In this document: piece by piece, positions 35,765 to 45,597 of the stretch
Position numbering within the stretch: the stretch's first letter is position 1
Layout of the letters: every line of letters starts with the position of its first letter
Position numbers and translations under genes: made by a program
Notes under the pieces: generated by a model
The model's input: the letters and a program-made list of their open reading frames with translations, nothing else
Told to the model about the DNA's origin: nothing
Database searches by the model: none
Assembly (NCBI GenBank): GCA_964397255.1
Contig: CAYNHQ010000006.1
Location: 62,001-126,000, forward strand
Length of the DNA: 64,000 nucleotides
Direction: 5' to 3'
Source: CAYNHQ01 sp964397255
GTDB lineage: Bacteria; Bdellovibrionota_G; JALEGL01; DATDPG01

Positions 35765-36907
35765 ATGGCACTCAAGGGAACGCTTAAAGATTTTTCGGTG
35801 GCCGACATCTTTCAGTTGATCGGACAGCAACAAAAATCCGGTTCGCTTTATGTTCGCACAAAGCAAAGAGAGGCCCATATTGTCTTTGATGGCGGTCGTG
35901 TCGTTTTCGGCACATTCAAAAACAATGAAGAGGAATTTCTGCTAGGAACGATGCTTCTTCGCGCGGGAGTGATCACGACCGAGCAGCTCGGCCAGGCGAT
36001 TGAAAATCAAAAAGTCACGATGCGCAGCCTGGGGGACATCCTACGTGGAATGGGGGCCATTACTCCCACCGAATTGGGAGAATTTGTTTCGCTGCAGCTA
36101 AAAGAAGTCCTTTTCCGAATTTTTCGGTGGAAGGATGGCCTCTACGAATTTGTTCCTGAACAGATCCGTTACAACAAAGCGATCATCAAGCCTCAATCGG
36201 CCGAAGGCGTACTGATGGATGGATTTCGGATGATCGACGAATGGCCATCGATTGAATCAAAAGTGGGAGGACCGGAAACCGTCTATCGATCGCTGCTCGA
36301 TCCGGGAGATCTCGTCAATGATGCCGTCGGCGACGACGGAGTAAATGACGTATTGAGTGCCTTCGGAATGGACAAAGAGAAGGCGAAGAGCAAACCTTCT
36401 CTCTCGCCCGAGGACAAGAACATCCTGAAATTTTTCGACGGCTATCGTTCGCTACAAGAAGTGATCTACCTAAGCCGGCTTGGAACATTTGAATTGTCCC
36501 GCATCGTCGCCTCTCTTCTCGACCGTGGGCTGGCTATTAAAGTCGACCAGGCGGGACAGACCCGCATCGACTCGCGACTTCAAGTGAAAGAAAGCCATAC
36601 CTTGGGAGGTTGGTTGAAATCCAATGCTCTATTCTTGGTGGGCCTTTTTTTAATCGCGGGGTCTATCCCCGTCGTCGGTCTGGGGACTCGCTCCGATTAT
36701 CTGGTGCGTCGCTCTTCGATGAAGCACGCGGGCCTGTCAAAGATCATGGAGGAAAATGAGCGTCTCCGAATCACCAACCTTTTGGAACTTTACCGAGTGG
36801 AGCAAGGGGAATATCCAACCTCCCTTGACGACCTTCGCGATCCATCTTTCGAAGCCGGTTGGAAGTATTTTCTTTCGGGCGGACGTTATTCTCTCTCCAA
36901 AAAATGA
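35765..36907 (+). CDS. DUF4388 (PATAN-like) protein with C-terminal membrane helix
   Basis: A 380-residue protein. The N-terminal DUF4388 domain (~1-150) begins with LKGTLKDFSVADIFQLIGQQQKSGSLYV, typical of signalling and regulatory proteins in Myxococcota and relatives. Then a winged-helix-like segment (~215-275), a transmembrane helix (~288-308) and a C-terminal region (LLELYRVEQGEYPTSLDDL) that resembles the end of type II/IV pseudopilins. The combination suggests an envelope-linked regulatory or assembly protein. Operon with the TPR protein and, 9 bp on, phoH. Confidence 0.75.
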   Translation: MALKGTLKDFSVADIFQLIGQQQKSGSLYVRTKQREAHIVFDGGRVVFGTFKNNEEEFLLGTMLLRAGVITTEQLGQAIENQKVTMRSLGDILRGMGAITPTELGEFVSLQLKEVLFRIFRWKDGLYEFVPEQIRYNKAIIKPQSAEGVLMDGFRMIDEWPSIESKVGGPETVYRSLLDPGDLVNDAVGDDGVNDVLSAFGMDKEKAKSKPSLSPEDKNILKFFDGYRSLQEVIYLSRLGTFELSRIVASLLDRGLAIKVDQAGQTRIDSRLQVKESHTLGGWLKSNALFLVGLFLIAGSIPVVGLGTRSDYLVRRSSMKHAGLSKIMEENERLRITNLLELYRVEQGEYPTSLDDLRDPSFEAGWKYFLSGGRYSLSKK

Positions 36908-36916
36908 GACGGAAGA

Positions 36917-37876
36917 ATGAGCGAATCGACCTTTCAATTTGAAACCGTGGATCTGGCTCGAACGGTCCTAGGGGAGAGGGATGCCAATCTTATGCAAATT
37001 GAAAAAGCGTTAGATTTGGAAATTCGGGCGCGCGGCACACAACTCGTTTTTCAGGGCAGCGCTGAGTCATGCCAAAAAGCGCAGCGCATGCTGATGGAAC
37101 TCCAAGATTTGGCGCGACAGGGACATCCACTGTCCGCTTCCGACATCACGCAGGCGCTTCGAATTTTGGATGAGCATCCCATGCAATCGATTTCGGAACT
37201 CTTCCTCGATTCGATCATGCTGAATATGCGCCACGCTCACATCACCCCGAAGACGATGACTCAAAAGGCGTATGTGGAAGCCATCCGTAAATACGACATT
37301 GTGTTTGCGTGGGGCCCCGCCGGTACGGGCAAAACCTATCTCGCCATGGCCATGGCCGTTGCGGCCCTTGTCGCCAAAAAAGTGGATCGAATTATTCTGA
37401 CTCGCCCTGCCGTGGAAGCGGGAGAAAAATTGGGGTTTCTTCCGGGAGACCTGGTGGAAAAAGTGAACCCCTATCTCCGACCTCTCTACGATGCCATGCA
37501 TGACATGATGGAATTTGAAAAAGCGGAGAGACTCATCGAGCGAGGTGTAATTGAAGTCGCCCCTCTCGCCTTCATGAGGGGGAGAACACTCAACAAATCA
37601 TTTGTGATTCTGGATGAAGCACAAAACACGTCTTCCGAACAAATGAAGATGTTTCTGACTCGGCTCGGATTTGATTCAAAAGCCGTGATCACGGGAGACA
37701 TCACTCAAGTGGACCTTCCTCATGGAAAATTGTCCGGTCTAATCGAGGCAATCGATCTCCTTAAAGATGTGGAAGGCATTGGATTCGCCATTTTCACGGA
37801 CAAAGATGTGGTTCGACATCCGCTCGTTCAAAAGATTATCGGCGCGTATGAAGCGGCGGAGCAAAGGCAAACGTAA
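36917..37876 (+). CDS. ybeZ: PhoH-like ATPase (YbeZ)
   Basis: P-loop ATPase linked to rRNA and RNA processing and a partner of YbeY. The 319 residues show an N-terminal KH-like region (~15-60), Walker A GPAGTGKTYLAMAMA (~133-147), TRPAVEAGEKLGFLPGDL and Walker B FVILDEAQN (~226-234), all conserved in PhoH. Immediately upstream of ybeY and two genes from lnt, the common ybeZ-ybeY-lnt order. Confidence 0.95.
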   Translation: MSESTFQFETVDLARTVLGERDANLMQIEKALDLEIRARGTQLVFQGSAESCQKAQRMLMELQDLARQGHPLSASDITQALRILDEHPMQSISELFLDSIMLNMRHAHITPKTMTQKAYVEAIRKYDIVFAWGPAGTGKTYLAMAMAVAALVAKKVDRIILTRPAVEAGEKLGFLPGDLVEKVNPYLRPLYDAMHDMMEFEKAERLIERGVIEVAPLAFMRGRTLNKSFVILDEAQNTSSEQMKMFLTRLGFDSKAVITGDITQVDLPHGKLSGLIEAIDLLKDVEGIGFAIFTDKDVVRHPLVQKIIGAYEAAEQRQT

Positions 37877-37878
37877 GC

Positions 37879-38325
37879 GTGTATGAGGTAAACGTAAAAG
37901 ATCGAACCGGCAGAGCCCGACCGCTGGTGCGAAAGCTAGATCATCTTCTTCACGCAAGTATGAAAAGACTTCACCTGGGACCCAGCGAGGTTTCCCTGAT
38001 TCTCGTTAATGACCCCTTCATGATGCATTTGAATCGAACATTCTTACGAAAGAATCGGCCCACCGACGTGCTTTCTTTCGCACAGGGGAAGACTCCATGG
38101 AAGCGGAAAGGAAAAGGTCGATCTCACCTGGGTGACATCATTATTTCAGTCACCACCGCTCGAAAGCAGGCGAGGAAGGCCAAAAAGAAAATCGATGAAG
38201 AATGCGCGCTACTCGCTGTCCACGGCCTTTTGCATCTTTTGGGGCATGACCATGCGGAGTCGAAAGAAAAGAAGATCATGTTTGACCTTCAAGCCAAGCT
38301 TCTAAAAAGAGCCGGCTATGCGTAA
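37879..38325 (+). CDS. ybeY: Endoribonuclease YbeY, 16S rRNA maturation
   Basis: Zinc metalloprotein required for 16S rRNA 3'-end maturation and ribosome quality control. The 148 residues contain FLRKNRPTDVLSF (~53-65), GDIIIS and the zinc motif HGLLHLLGHDH (~116-126). GTG start 2 bp after ybeZ. Its last 8 bases overlap the lnt start. Confidence 0.95.
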   Translation: MYEVNVKDRTGRARPLVRKLDHLLHASMKRLHLGPSEVSLILVNDPFMMHLNRTFLRKNRPTDVLSFAQGKTPWKRKGKGRSHLGDIIISVTTARKQARKAKKKIDEECALLAVHGLLHLLGHDHAESKEKKIMFDLQAKLLKRAGYA

Positions 38326-39847
38326 CTGGGGGCCGATTCTCCTGAGCGCTTTCCTTGGAATCCTGGGGCTTCCGCTTGCGATTTATACAGGGAATCTGAC
38401 TCCCGGACCTTTATCGGCCACCGTGGCTTGGGTATTCCTCGTCCCTCTGTCTGTCTCCCTTCGGGAAGTCACGCCTCGCAAAAGCTTTCAACAGGGTTAT
38501 TGGTTTGGTTTAGTGGCCAACACCGGCTGGTTCCTCTGGATTAGCGTCGCCCTGCAGAAATACGGATACCTCTCTTTTTTGACTGCATCGTCGATCATGT
38601 TTGTGATGGTTGCCGCGGCTTCGTTTCTTCCGGCGCTGGGCTTTTGGGCGCTTGCGCGTCTCCCAGGCCCGCGTTGGTTCGTCGGAAGCCTTGTATTCAC
38701 ACTTCTGTACTGGTTGTTGGGTCGATTCCCGGTGGGCGGATACCCCTGGGCACTCCCGGCCCACTTTCTTTATGCCGCGCTCCCTCTGATCCAAATCATA
38801 GACCATGTCGGCGTCTATGGACTCAACTTTCTGATCATGCTCGGAAATTTTGTGATCACGGAAGCGATCGTCGCGCGCCGAACGAATCGGCCTCTACCCA
38901 AATTTCCTCTCGCCCTATTCGGGGCGCTATTTCTTTCTACGTTGATCTATGGCTTGACTCGCCCCGAACTAAACGATTCCCCACCCGTTCCTTCGATTCG
39001 CGTAGCTCTTCTGCAAGGAAATATTCTTCAGGATCAAAAAAGAAACCGAGCCTACATGGCGCGGATTTTGGAAACCTATAAATCGCTTTCCGCTAACGCT
39101 CAAAACTCCCACGTCGATCTGGTGGTTTGGCCGGAAGCTTCTCTACCCTACAGTATTCCAGCGGAAACCGACTCGATGGCGGCGATCCTCCCCGAGCAAT
39201 TCACGGCCGAGGTGGTGGTGGGAGCCCCGACATATGCAAGGATCAATGGAAGGGATGGCTATCGAAACTCCGCATTTGTTTTGGCACCCGACGGCAGAGT
39301 CCGCATCCGCTACGACAAGCAGCACCTGGTTCCCTTCGGAGAATATGTTCCCCTCTCGGAAGTGTTACCCATGTACTACATCGTGCCTCCAGTGGCGGGA
39401 AATTTCATTGCGGGTCAAGGGCCGACACTTTCCGACGTGAAAGGGAAAAAATTTGGAATTTTGATTTGCTATGAAGTTCTCTTCCCCGAGCTTTCGGTGG
39501 AAATGGCGCGAGCGGGCGCAACATTCTTTGTAAACATTACGAATGACGCCTGGTTCGATGAAACCTCCGGACCTTATCAGCATGTTCACTTCACGCAGTT
39601 CCGGGCCATTGAAACCCGTCGTGCCATTGTTCGCGCCGCTAACACCGGCATCACCACATGGGCCGATCCGTCGGGTCGCCTTCACAACCCCACCGACCTC
39701 TTCACGCAAACAACTCTGATCGCCGACATTCCCACACGAGACGACATTACATTCTTTGTTTCCTGGCCGAATCTAGTTCCCGCGACGTTGTCTTTGATCC
39801 TCCTTCTTGCATCCTTGGGATTTTTTGAGGAAAAAACATGGGCGTGA
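38318..39847 (+). CDS. lnt: Apolipoprotein N-acyltransferase
   Basis: Adds the third acyl chain to the N-terminal Cys of lipoproteins in the inner membrane, consistent with the many lipoproteins in this window. The 509 residues have about six N-terminal membrane helices (~1-200), a nitrilase-fold periplasmic domain with the Glu-Lys-Cys triad (E273 in VVWPEASLPY, K334 in YDKQHLVPFGEY, C384 in ILICYEVLFPE) and a C-terminal helix. Overlaps ybeY by 8 bp and the next gene by 10 bp. Confidence 0.95.
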   Translation: MRNWGPILLSAFLGILGLPLAIYTGNLTPGPLSATVAWVFLVPLSVSLREVTPRKSFQQGYWFGLVANTGWFLWISVALQKYGYLSFLTASSIMFVMVAAASFLPALGFWALARLPGPRWFVGSLVFTLLYWLLGRFPVGGYPWALPAHFLYAALPLIQIIDHVGVYGLNFLIMLGNFVITEAIVARRTNRPLPKFPLALFGALFLSTLIYGLTRPELNDSPPVPSIRVALLQGNILQDQKRNRAYMARILETYKSLSANAQNSHVDLVVWPEASLPYSIPAETDSMAAILPEQFTAEVVVGAPTYARINGRDGYRNSAFVLAPDGRVRIRYDKQHLVPFGEYVPLSEVLPMYYIVPPVAGNFIAGQGPTLSDVKGKKFGILICYEVLFPELSVEMARAGATFFVNITNDAWFDETSGPYQHVHFTQFRAIETRRAIVRAANTGITTWADPSGRLHNPTDLFTQTTLIADIPTRDDITFFVSWPNLVPATLSLILLLASLGFFEEKTWA

Positions 39848-40857
39848 GGTGGAAGAAACAATATGGGTATGCTCTTGGCTTCGCTCTTGGGGTTCCATTT
39901 CTTGTCCACTGGATTCCCAACTCGTACCGCGTTCGGCAACGCTTTGAACTCAGCGGCAATCTATCCAATCCTGCGGAGGCTCCAAACCGCGTTTTGAGTG
40001 TACTTTCGAACGTGGTGACTCTCTCGGATGATGAGAGATCGGGAGCCTGCCGCATGAACGAAACTAAAGATGAAATGGAATGCTCGTTCGGGGTTTCGCG
40101 CGGTTCGATGGCAAAAAAAATAGATCGAGCTCTTCGCGAAACGTTGCCAAAAGAATTCGGTTGGGTAGCCGCGCACGACATAGAAGACAAGATCGCGGCT
40201 GCCTCTAAAAGTATCGAGACAAATTTCGAAACCATGGGCCGGTTGGAAGCCGAATTGACGGAATTGAAGAAGACAGCCGCGGAGGAAGATACGCAGGCGG
40301 ACGAGGTATCCCGCCGCCGGATCGGTCTGGAAACAGATTTGGCCAACCGACAGCGACAATTGGATGTCATCCGCGAAGGCATCGCCAGTGGCCGGTCAGA
40401 AAAAATGATGCGGGTGTTTCAAACCAAAGAGAAGGAGCTTTCACAATCCATTCAAGACAAGAAAAAAGAGCTGGAAGAAGTCGAAAAGGAGTTAGTCGCG
40501 GTCTCGGCCCCTCGCGAAAAGCGGAGGCAAAAGGAAAGTGAACTCATTAACCTTCGAAACGAAACCGATCTAGGCCGAGCTCGAATCGCGGCGTGGAGCT
40601 CTCTCAAACAAGCCGATCCGAAAAGCGAATTCCTTCCCGATCCCGACTCTTTTCGGCTGAAAGCAAAATTGACCAGTGGCACGGTGCGTTCGGTCCGAAA
40701 CTTTGCTCATGTCGTTTGGTCCTTTCCCCTGGGCCTCATCTTGCTTTATTTGTTCCGGCGCCGCCGGCCCGATTTATTCGCCCCAAACACATTTTCCACC
40801 CCCGAAGAAGTGGAATTCCTCACCGCCCTTCCCTACTTGGGTCCGGTGCCAAAGTGA
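39838..40857 (+). CDS. Wzz-like coiled-coil inner-membrane protein
   Basis: A 339-residue protein with an N-terminal membrane helix (~9-27), a long coiled coil (~115-250, with an internal break), a second membrane helix (~284-300) and an ending PEEVEFLTALPYLGPVP. Two flanking helices around a coiled coil, and that P-rich terminal motif, resemble polysaccharide co-polymerases of the Wzz/GumC group. There is no C-terminal tyrosine kinase domain and no polysaccharide cluster nearby, so the role is open. Overlaps lnt by 10 bp; mutS follows after 15 bp. Confidence 0.55.
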   Translation: MGVRWKKQYGYALGFALGVPFLVHWIPNSYRVRQRFELSGNLSNPAEAPNRVLSVLSNVVTLSDDERSGACRMNETKDEMECSFGVSRGSMAKKIDRALRETLPKEFGWVAAHDIEDKIAAASKSIETNFETMGRLEAELTELKKTAAEEDTQADEVSRRRIGLETDLANRQRQLDVIREGIASGRSEKMMRVFQTKEKELSQSIQDKKKELEEVEKELVAVSAPREKRRQKESELINLRNETDLGRARIAAWSSLKQADPKSEFLPDPDSFRLKAKLTSGTVRSVRNFAHVVWSFPLGLILLYLFRRRRPDLFAPNTFSTPEEVEFLTALPYLGPVPK

Positions 40858-40872
40858 GGTAAATAGCCGCGG

Positions 40873-43401
40873 ATGAACGAGGGCGCTCTCGGTGAATCCA
40901 CTACTTCGACCCCGCTGATGAAGCAGTACTGGGAGATTAAAAACCAACACCAGGATGCGATTCTCCTTTTCCGCTTGGGCGATTTTTACGAAATGTTTTT
41001 TCAAGATGCCGAGATCGCCGCTCCCATCCTCGATATCGCCCTCACGTCCCGGGATAAAAGCGCCGAAAATCCCATTCCTCTCTGCGGCGTTCCCCACCAT
41101 TCCGTCTCCGGCTACATCGCTGCCCTGCTCGACCGCGGTCACAAAGTCGCCATTTGCGAACAGGTGGAGGACCCGAAGGTAGCCAAAGGAATCGTTCGGC
41201 GAGAGGTCGTCCGCGTGATTACTCCGGGCCTTCGAACAGGGGATGAAGGGTTGGAGCCGAATCGAGCCAATCCGATCGTTTCGCTCTTTGCTTCTCCCAG
41301 GGGAACCGGCCTTGCCTCCATCGATGTCGCGAGTGGCCAATTCTTTGTCACCCACTTTGCCACGGTTTCCGAAGCCGAAGAGGAGATATGGCGACTCTCT
41401 CCTCGTGAATTGATTCTCCCTGAATTTGCTACCACCCTTTCTTTTGCAAACCACAACGGGAATATGCGGCTCGAACGAATTCCCTCCTGGGTCTACGAAG
41501 GAGCCGAACGAAAAGTTTCAGAACGCTTCTCGGTCGCCTCTCTCGACGGATTTGGAATTCATGATCCCGAATCCATGGCTCCAGCAGCGGCGGCTCTTCT
41601 CTATTATATTGAGTCGGCAAACCGCACGCCCCTGCCTCATCTTCACCCACCCAAAAGCTACTCGACGAAGAATTTTGTCCAGCTCGATCCTTCCACACGC
41701 GAGCATCTGGAAATTTTTCGGGCCAAGGGAGATCTAGCGCGCGATCGATCTCTTGTCGGTGTTCTGGATGAAACCAGAACCGCCATGGGGGCAAGAAGGC
41801 TTCGAGAGTGGTTCCAGTTTCCCCTCCGCGATCGACGGGAAATTGAAGCGCGCCTGGCGAGCGTGGAAGAATTTACGGGAGAAGTGGAAATACGGGAGCG
41901 TATTCGTTCGGATCTTGCGCATATTTATGATCTGGAACGTCTCATCGGAAAAATAGCCAGCCGACGGGCTTTGCCCCGTGACTTGGTCGCACTCCGTTCG
42001 ACATTAGAAAGATCCGTTCCCATTCGGGCGGCGCTTGAAACCGTCCGATCCAGTGCACTTCAACATCTTCGAGAGGAAATCGATCCCCATGTCTCTCTCG
42101 CCAAAAAATTGGGAATGGCGCTAGTGGATGAACCTCCGCCAACTGCGAATGATGGAGACCTCATCCGCTCTGGGTTTCATACCGGTTTGGATGAGCTTCG
42201 ATCCATCGCGGGAGGGGGACGGGAGTGGATTGCCGGACTCGAAGAAACGGAACGGGCACGAACCGGAATTTCGTCATTGAAAATCCGATACAACCGTGTG
42301 TTCGGTTATTTCATTGAAGTGACGAAGTCCAATTTGGGCCGCGTTCCCTCCGACTACACCCGTAAACAGACGCTCGCGGGATCAGAGCGCTTCACCACAC
42401 CGGAATTAAAAGTTCAGGAGGAAAAAATTCTCGGAGCGGAGGAAAAAATCACCGCACTCGAGTTTGAAATCTTTGAAGAACTCCGAAAAGAAATCCTTGA
42501 ACATATTCGATCCATACAGCGCCTGGCCGACGCGCTCGCTGATCTTGACGTTTTTGCCTCTCTTGCGCGGGCAGCTCTTGCCGGACGTTATGTCCGACCC
42601 CAATTGGTCGATTTGCCAAAGACCAGAATTCGCGCGGGTCGTCACCCGGTCGTCGAGCGATTTCTCACCGATCAGCCCTTTGTTCCCAATGATATTGATC
42701 TGGACACCAAAGAGCGCCAGCTCATCATCTTGACGGGACCCAACATGGCGGGAAAATCTACGATCATGCGGCAGGTGGCCCTGATCACGCTTATGGCGCA
42801 AGTGGGTTCCTTTGTCCCCGCCGAAGAAGCAGAAATTGGAATGGTCGATCGGATCTTCACTCGTGTCGGCGCTTCGGATGATTTAGCCCGAGGTCAATCG
42901 ACTTTCATGGTGGAGATGAGTGAGACTGCTAACATTTTGCGAAATGCCACGCCTCGCTCTCTTATTCTTCTGGATGAAATTGGAAGAGGCACCAGCACGT
43001 TTGATGGATTAGCGATTGCCTGGGCGGTGGCCGAGGATCTCCATGACCGGATCGGTGCACGAACAATCTTTGCGACCCATTACCATGAACTCACCGATCT
43101 CGCCCGCTTGAAATCTCGCGCCCGAAATATGAATGTTTCGGTCAAAGAATGGGGAGACAAAATTATTTTCCTCCACGCATTGGCGGAAGGTGCGGTGAAC
43201 CGGAGCTATGGAATCGATGTGGCACGTTTGGCGGGAGTTCCGGAGTCCATCGTCACGCGCGCTCGAGAAATTTTGGCGAACCTGGAGCGAAGCGAACTTG
43301 ACGCGACGGGTCGTCCCGTATTGGCGGAAAAGCGCCGAAAGGGATCCGTGGAGAGCACCCCTCAAATTGAACTCGGCTTTCATTCGTCTTTAAAGACCTG
43401 A
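40873..43401 (+). CDS. mutS: DNA mismatch repair protein MutS
   Basis: Recognises mismatches and small loops as a dimer. At 842 residues it is MutS1-length. The N-terminal mismatch-binding domain has the GDFYEMFFQDA motif (F-x-E, ~36-46) after TPLMKQYWEIK; the core and clamp follow (RFGYF-type NRVFGYFIEV, ~475); Walker A is TGPNMAGKST (~621-630), then DEIGRGTSTFDGLAIAWAVAEDL and THYHELT. A short C-terminal tail follows. MutL is not in the window. Confidence 0.98.
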   Translation: MNEGALGESTTSTPLMKQYWEIKNQHQDAILLFRLGDFYEMFFQDAEIAAPILDIALTSRDKSAENPIPLCGVPHHSVSGYIAALLDRGHKVAICEQVEDPKVAKGIVRREVVRVITPGLRTGDEGLEPNRANPIVSLFASPRGTGLASIDVASGQFFVTHFATVSEAEEEIWRLSPRELILPEFATTLSFANHNGNMRLERIPSWVYEGAERKVSERFSVASLDGFGIHDPESMAPAAAALLYYIESANRTPLPHLHPPKSYSTKNFVQLDPSTREHLEIFRAKGDLARDRSLVGVLDETRTAMGARRLREWFQFPLRDRREIEARLASVEEFTGEVEIRERIRSDLAHIYDLERLIGKIASRRALPRDLVALRSTLERSVPIRAALETVRSSALQHLREEIDPHVSLAKKLGMALVDEPPPTANDGDLIRSGFHTGLDELRSIAGGGREWIAGLEETERARTGISSLKIRYNRVFGYFIEVTKSNLGRVPSDYTRKQTLAGSERFTTPELKVQEEKILGAEEKITALEFEIFEELRKEILEHIRSIQRLADALADLDVFASLARAALAGRYVRPQLVDLPKTRIRAGRHPVVERFLTDQPFVPNDIDLDTKERQLIILTGPNMAGKSTIMRQVALITLMAQVGSFVPAEEAEIGMVDRIFTRVGASDDLARGQSTFMVEMSETANILRNATPRSLILLDEIGRGTSTFDGLAIAWAVAEDLHDRIGARTIFATHYHELTDLARLKSRARNMNVSVKEWGDKIIFLHALAEGAVNRSYGIDVARLAGVPESIVTRAREILANLERSELDATGRPVLAEKRRKGSVESTPQIELGFHSSLKT

Positions 43402-43431
43402 TATACTTCGCACGTTTCCACCGGAGCGGAA

Positions 43432-45111
43432 ATGAAAGCGATAGCACTATTTCTTTTTCCTCTACTTTGCATCGTCGCGACCGCCCAAGCCGATGTGGCC
43501 GAAAAATTATATGAACGAGGACGAGCTGAATATTTCTCAGCAAAGAAGCTTTCCGCCTTCTCGGTGAAACGACAACAACTTTTGCGTGCCGCGAGTGATC
43601 TCAAACAATTCCTGGATCGCTTTCCCACCCATCCTAAAATTACGGAAGCTTATTTTAATTTGGGTTCGATCTATCGCGATTTGGCCAAAGGAGACAATGA
43701 TCGGGATTCGGCCAGCCGGTCACTCCATTATTTCCGTCAAATGGTATCGCAGAATCCGGACCATCCTTTGGCCGACGATGCATTATTCGAGGTAGCTTCC
43801 ATATGCCGGACGATTTTTAACGACCGGGACTGCGCAAATGAGGCCGAAGAAAAAATCCGACGCAACTATCCCCACGGGGATATGGTGGCTCGATTGGGAG
43901 AGGCGCTCGCCGCAGAGCCCGAGGAAAAGAGTTGGTCCTATCGCGTGCCGCTGACGGGAACGCATGTTTTTCAATCGAAATCGCTCAAGGCCGATCCCGC
44001 CAAAAATCTACCTCAGCGCTACTTCGTCGATATTTCCAACGCCAAACTTACTCCGGCGATGAAGGACTCGGCGTTCTCTTCGTCCGATCCGGTCACGCGG
44101 ATTCGCTTCGGTCAGTTTGATGCCCATACGATTCGTGTGGTTCTCGATTTGGCTCCTCAGATCTCACCCAGTGATATTTCAGTCACATTCGATGAATCGA
44201 ATCTTCTCTTCCAAGCCGGGAAAAACTCCGCCTCTGCCTCCCCCACACCAAACGAAACTCCAGAAGTTCAAGTGAGTGAAACCAAGCCAAGCCCCATCGC
44301 AGCCCTTTCGTCTTCACCATTACCTACGGCGACATCAACACCTGATGAAATCCCTGCTTTGCCTGTGGAAGCAAAAACGGAGAAAAAAGTCTTTCGTGTG
44401 GTGGTCGATGCCGGGCATGGAGGAGAAGACATAGGGGCCAAGGGGAAGAAGGGAACACTCGAAAAAGATGTCTGCCTTTCCATGGCAAAAAAATTGGAAC
44501 TACAATTGAAGCAGAACCCGATGTACGAAGTATTTATGACTCGTACGGATGACATTTATATCCCTTTGGCCGAACGAACCCGCTTGGCCAATAGCTTCCA
44601 GGGAGACCTATTTGTTTCGATTCATGCCAACGCAAGTCCCAAGCGTTCGGCGCAGGGCGTATCGACTTACTTTCTCGATAACGCCGATGACAAAGAGTCA
44701 CTTCGAGTAGCTATGCGAGAAAACGCCGAACTGATTCCAGATCCGAAAGCGAGCAAAACCCCAGAATCAGAGGCCTACTATTTGGAAATCATGAAAGCTT
44801 CCATGATTAAAAATTTTCATACGGTTCAATCGACCGATCTTGCGCGATATGTCCAGAATCATCTGGTCAAAGACCTCTCCTCACGTTATCGCAATGTGGA
44901 AAATCTAGGGGTTCGTAGCGCGCATTTTTACGTTCTCACAGGCGCAAACATGCCGGCTATTTTGGTTGAAACCTCTTTCATTTCGAACCCGGACGAAGAG
45001 AAGAGATTAAAGGACGCAAACTATCAAGGAGTCATCACCGATGCGATTGAACGTGGAATCGAAAAATTCTTTAAAAGCGCCCGCGATCATTCGGCGCTTT
45101 ATAATCCGTAA
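43432..45111 (+). CDS. N-acetylmuramoyl-L-alanine amidase (AmiC-like) with TPR and AMIN domains
   Basis: Periplasmic zinc amidase that cleaves peptide stems from glycan chains, needed for cell separation in the family. The 559 residues run: signal peptide (~1-20), TPR region (~22-150), AMIN domain (~190-255; RYFVDISNAKL, RVVLDL), Pro/Ser-rich linker (~265-315) and Amidase_3 domain (~320-550) with ligands in DAGHGGED, TLEKDV, SIHANAS and VETSFISN. The N-terminal TPR is a deltaproteobacterial-style addition. GGAGCGGAAATG gives the start. Confidence 0.92.
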   Translation: MKAIALFLFPLLCIVATAQADVAEKLYERGRAEYFSAKKLSAFSVKRQQLLRAASDLKQFLDRFPTHPKITEAYFNLGSIYRDLAKGDNDRDSASRSLHYFRQMVSQNPDHPLADDALFEVASICRTIFNDRDCANEAEEKIRRNYPHGDMVARLGEALAAEPEEKSWSYRVPLTGTHVFQSKSLKADPAKNLPQRYFVDISNAKLTPAMKDSAFSSSDPVTRIRFGQFDAHTIRVVLDLAPQISPSDISVTFDESNLLFQAGKNSASASPTPNETPEVQVSETKPSPIAALSSSPLPTATSTPDEIPALPVEAKTEKKVFRVVVDAGHGGEDIGAKGKKGTLEKDVCLSMAKKLELQLKQNPMYEVFMTRTDDIYIPLAERTRLANSFQGDLFVSIHANASPKRSAQGVSTYFLDNADDKESLRVAMRENAELIPDPKASKTPESEAYYLEIMKASMIKNFHTVQSTDLARYVQNHLVKDLSSRYRNVENLGVRSAHFYVLTGANMPAILVETSFISNPDEEKRLKDANYQGVITDAIERGIEKFFKSARDHSALYNP

Positions 45112-45121
45112 GAATGGAATC

Positions 45122-45595
45122 ATGGCCGGTACGTTAGAACAACTGCTGAAGGATTACACGTTGAGTCAGATTCCCTTATTGAGTGGAATCGTCGTGGATG
45201 AAGGTGCACCGGTTGAAGACGTGGCCAAATTGATGCGCGAACAAAACGTCGGTTGCGTGGTTCTTACCAAACAAAAAGAGCTCACCGGCATATTCACCGA
45301 GCGCGATCTGCTGCAACGGGTGGTGGGACAGGTGTCGGAATGGACTAGCCCAATTCGCGAATTTTCCACGCTCTCGCCCGTCATGATGAAATCGAAAGAG
45401 CCGCTTCGAAAAGCGCTGGCTCTCATGAAAAAGAAAAATTTCCGCCACATCCCCATATTGGAAGAAGACGGATCGCTCAAAGGTATTTTATCGGTTCAGA
45501 ACGTCATACAATTTCTGGCGGAACATTTCCCCGCCGAAGTGATCAATTTACCTCCCCGGGTGACGATTGTTCCCAAAACGGTGGACGGAGGTTGA
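45122..45595 (+). CDS. Two-CBS-domain protein
   Basis: A 157-residue protein consisting of a CBS pair (~20-75 and 85-145; AKLMREQNVGCVVLTKQKELTGIFTERDLLQ, LALMKKKNFRHIPILEEDGSLKGILSV), which usually binds adenosine nucleotides. The ATG at 45122 is chosen; upstream in-frame codons back to 45041 lie inside the amidase gene. It is followed 2 bp later by a second CBS protein, suggesting the two may hetero-oligomerise. Confidence 0.85.
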   Translation: MAGTLEQLLKDYTLSQIPLLSGIVVDEGAPVEDVAKLMREQNVGCVVLTKQKELTGIFTERDLLQRVVGQVSEWTSPIREFSTLSPVMMKSKEPLRKALALMKKKNFRHIPILEEDGSLKGILSVQNVIQFLAEHFPAEVINLPPRVTIVPKTVDGG

Positions 45596-45597
45596 GG

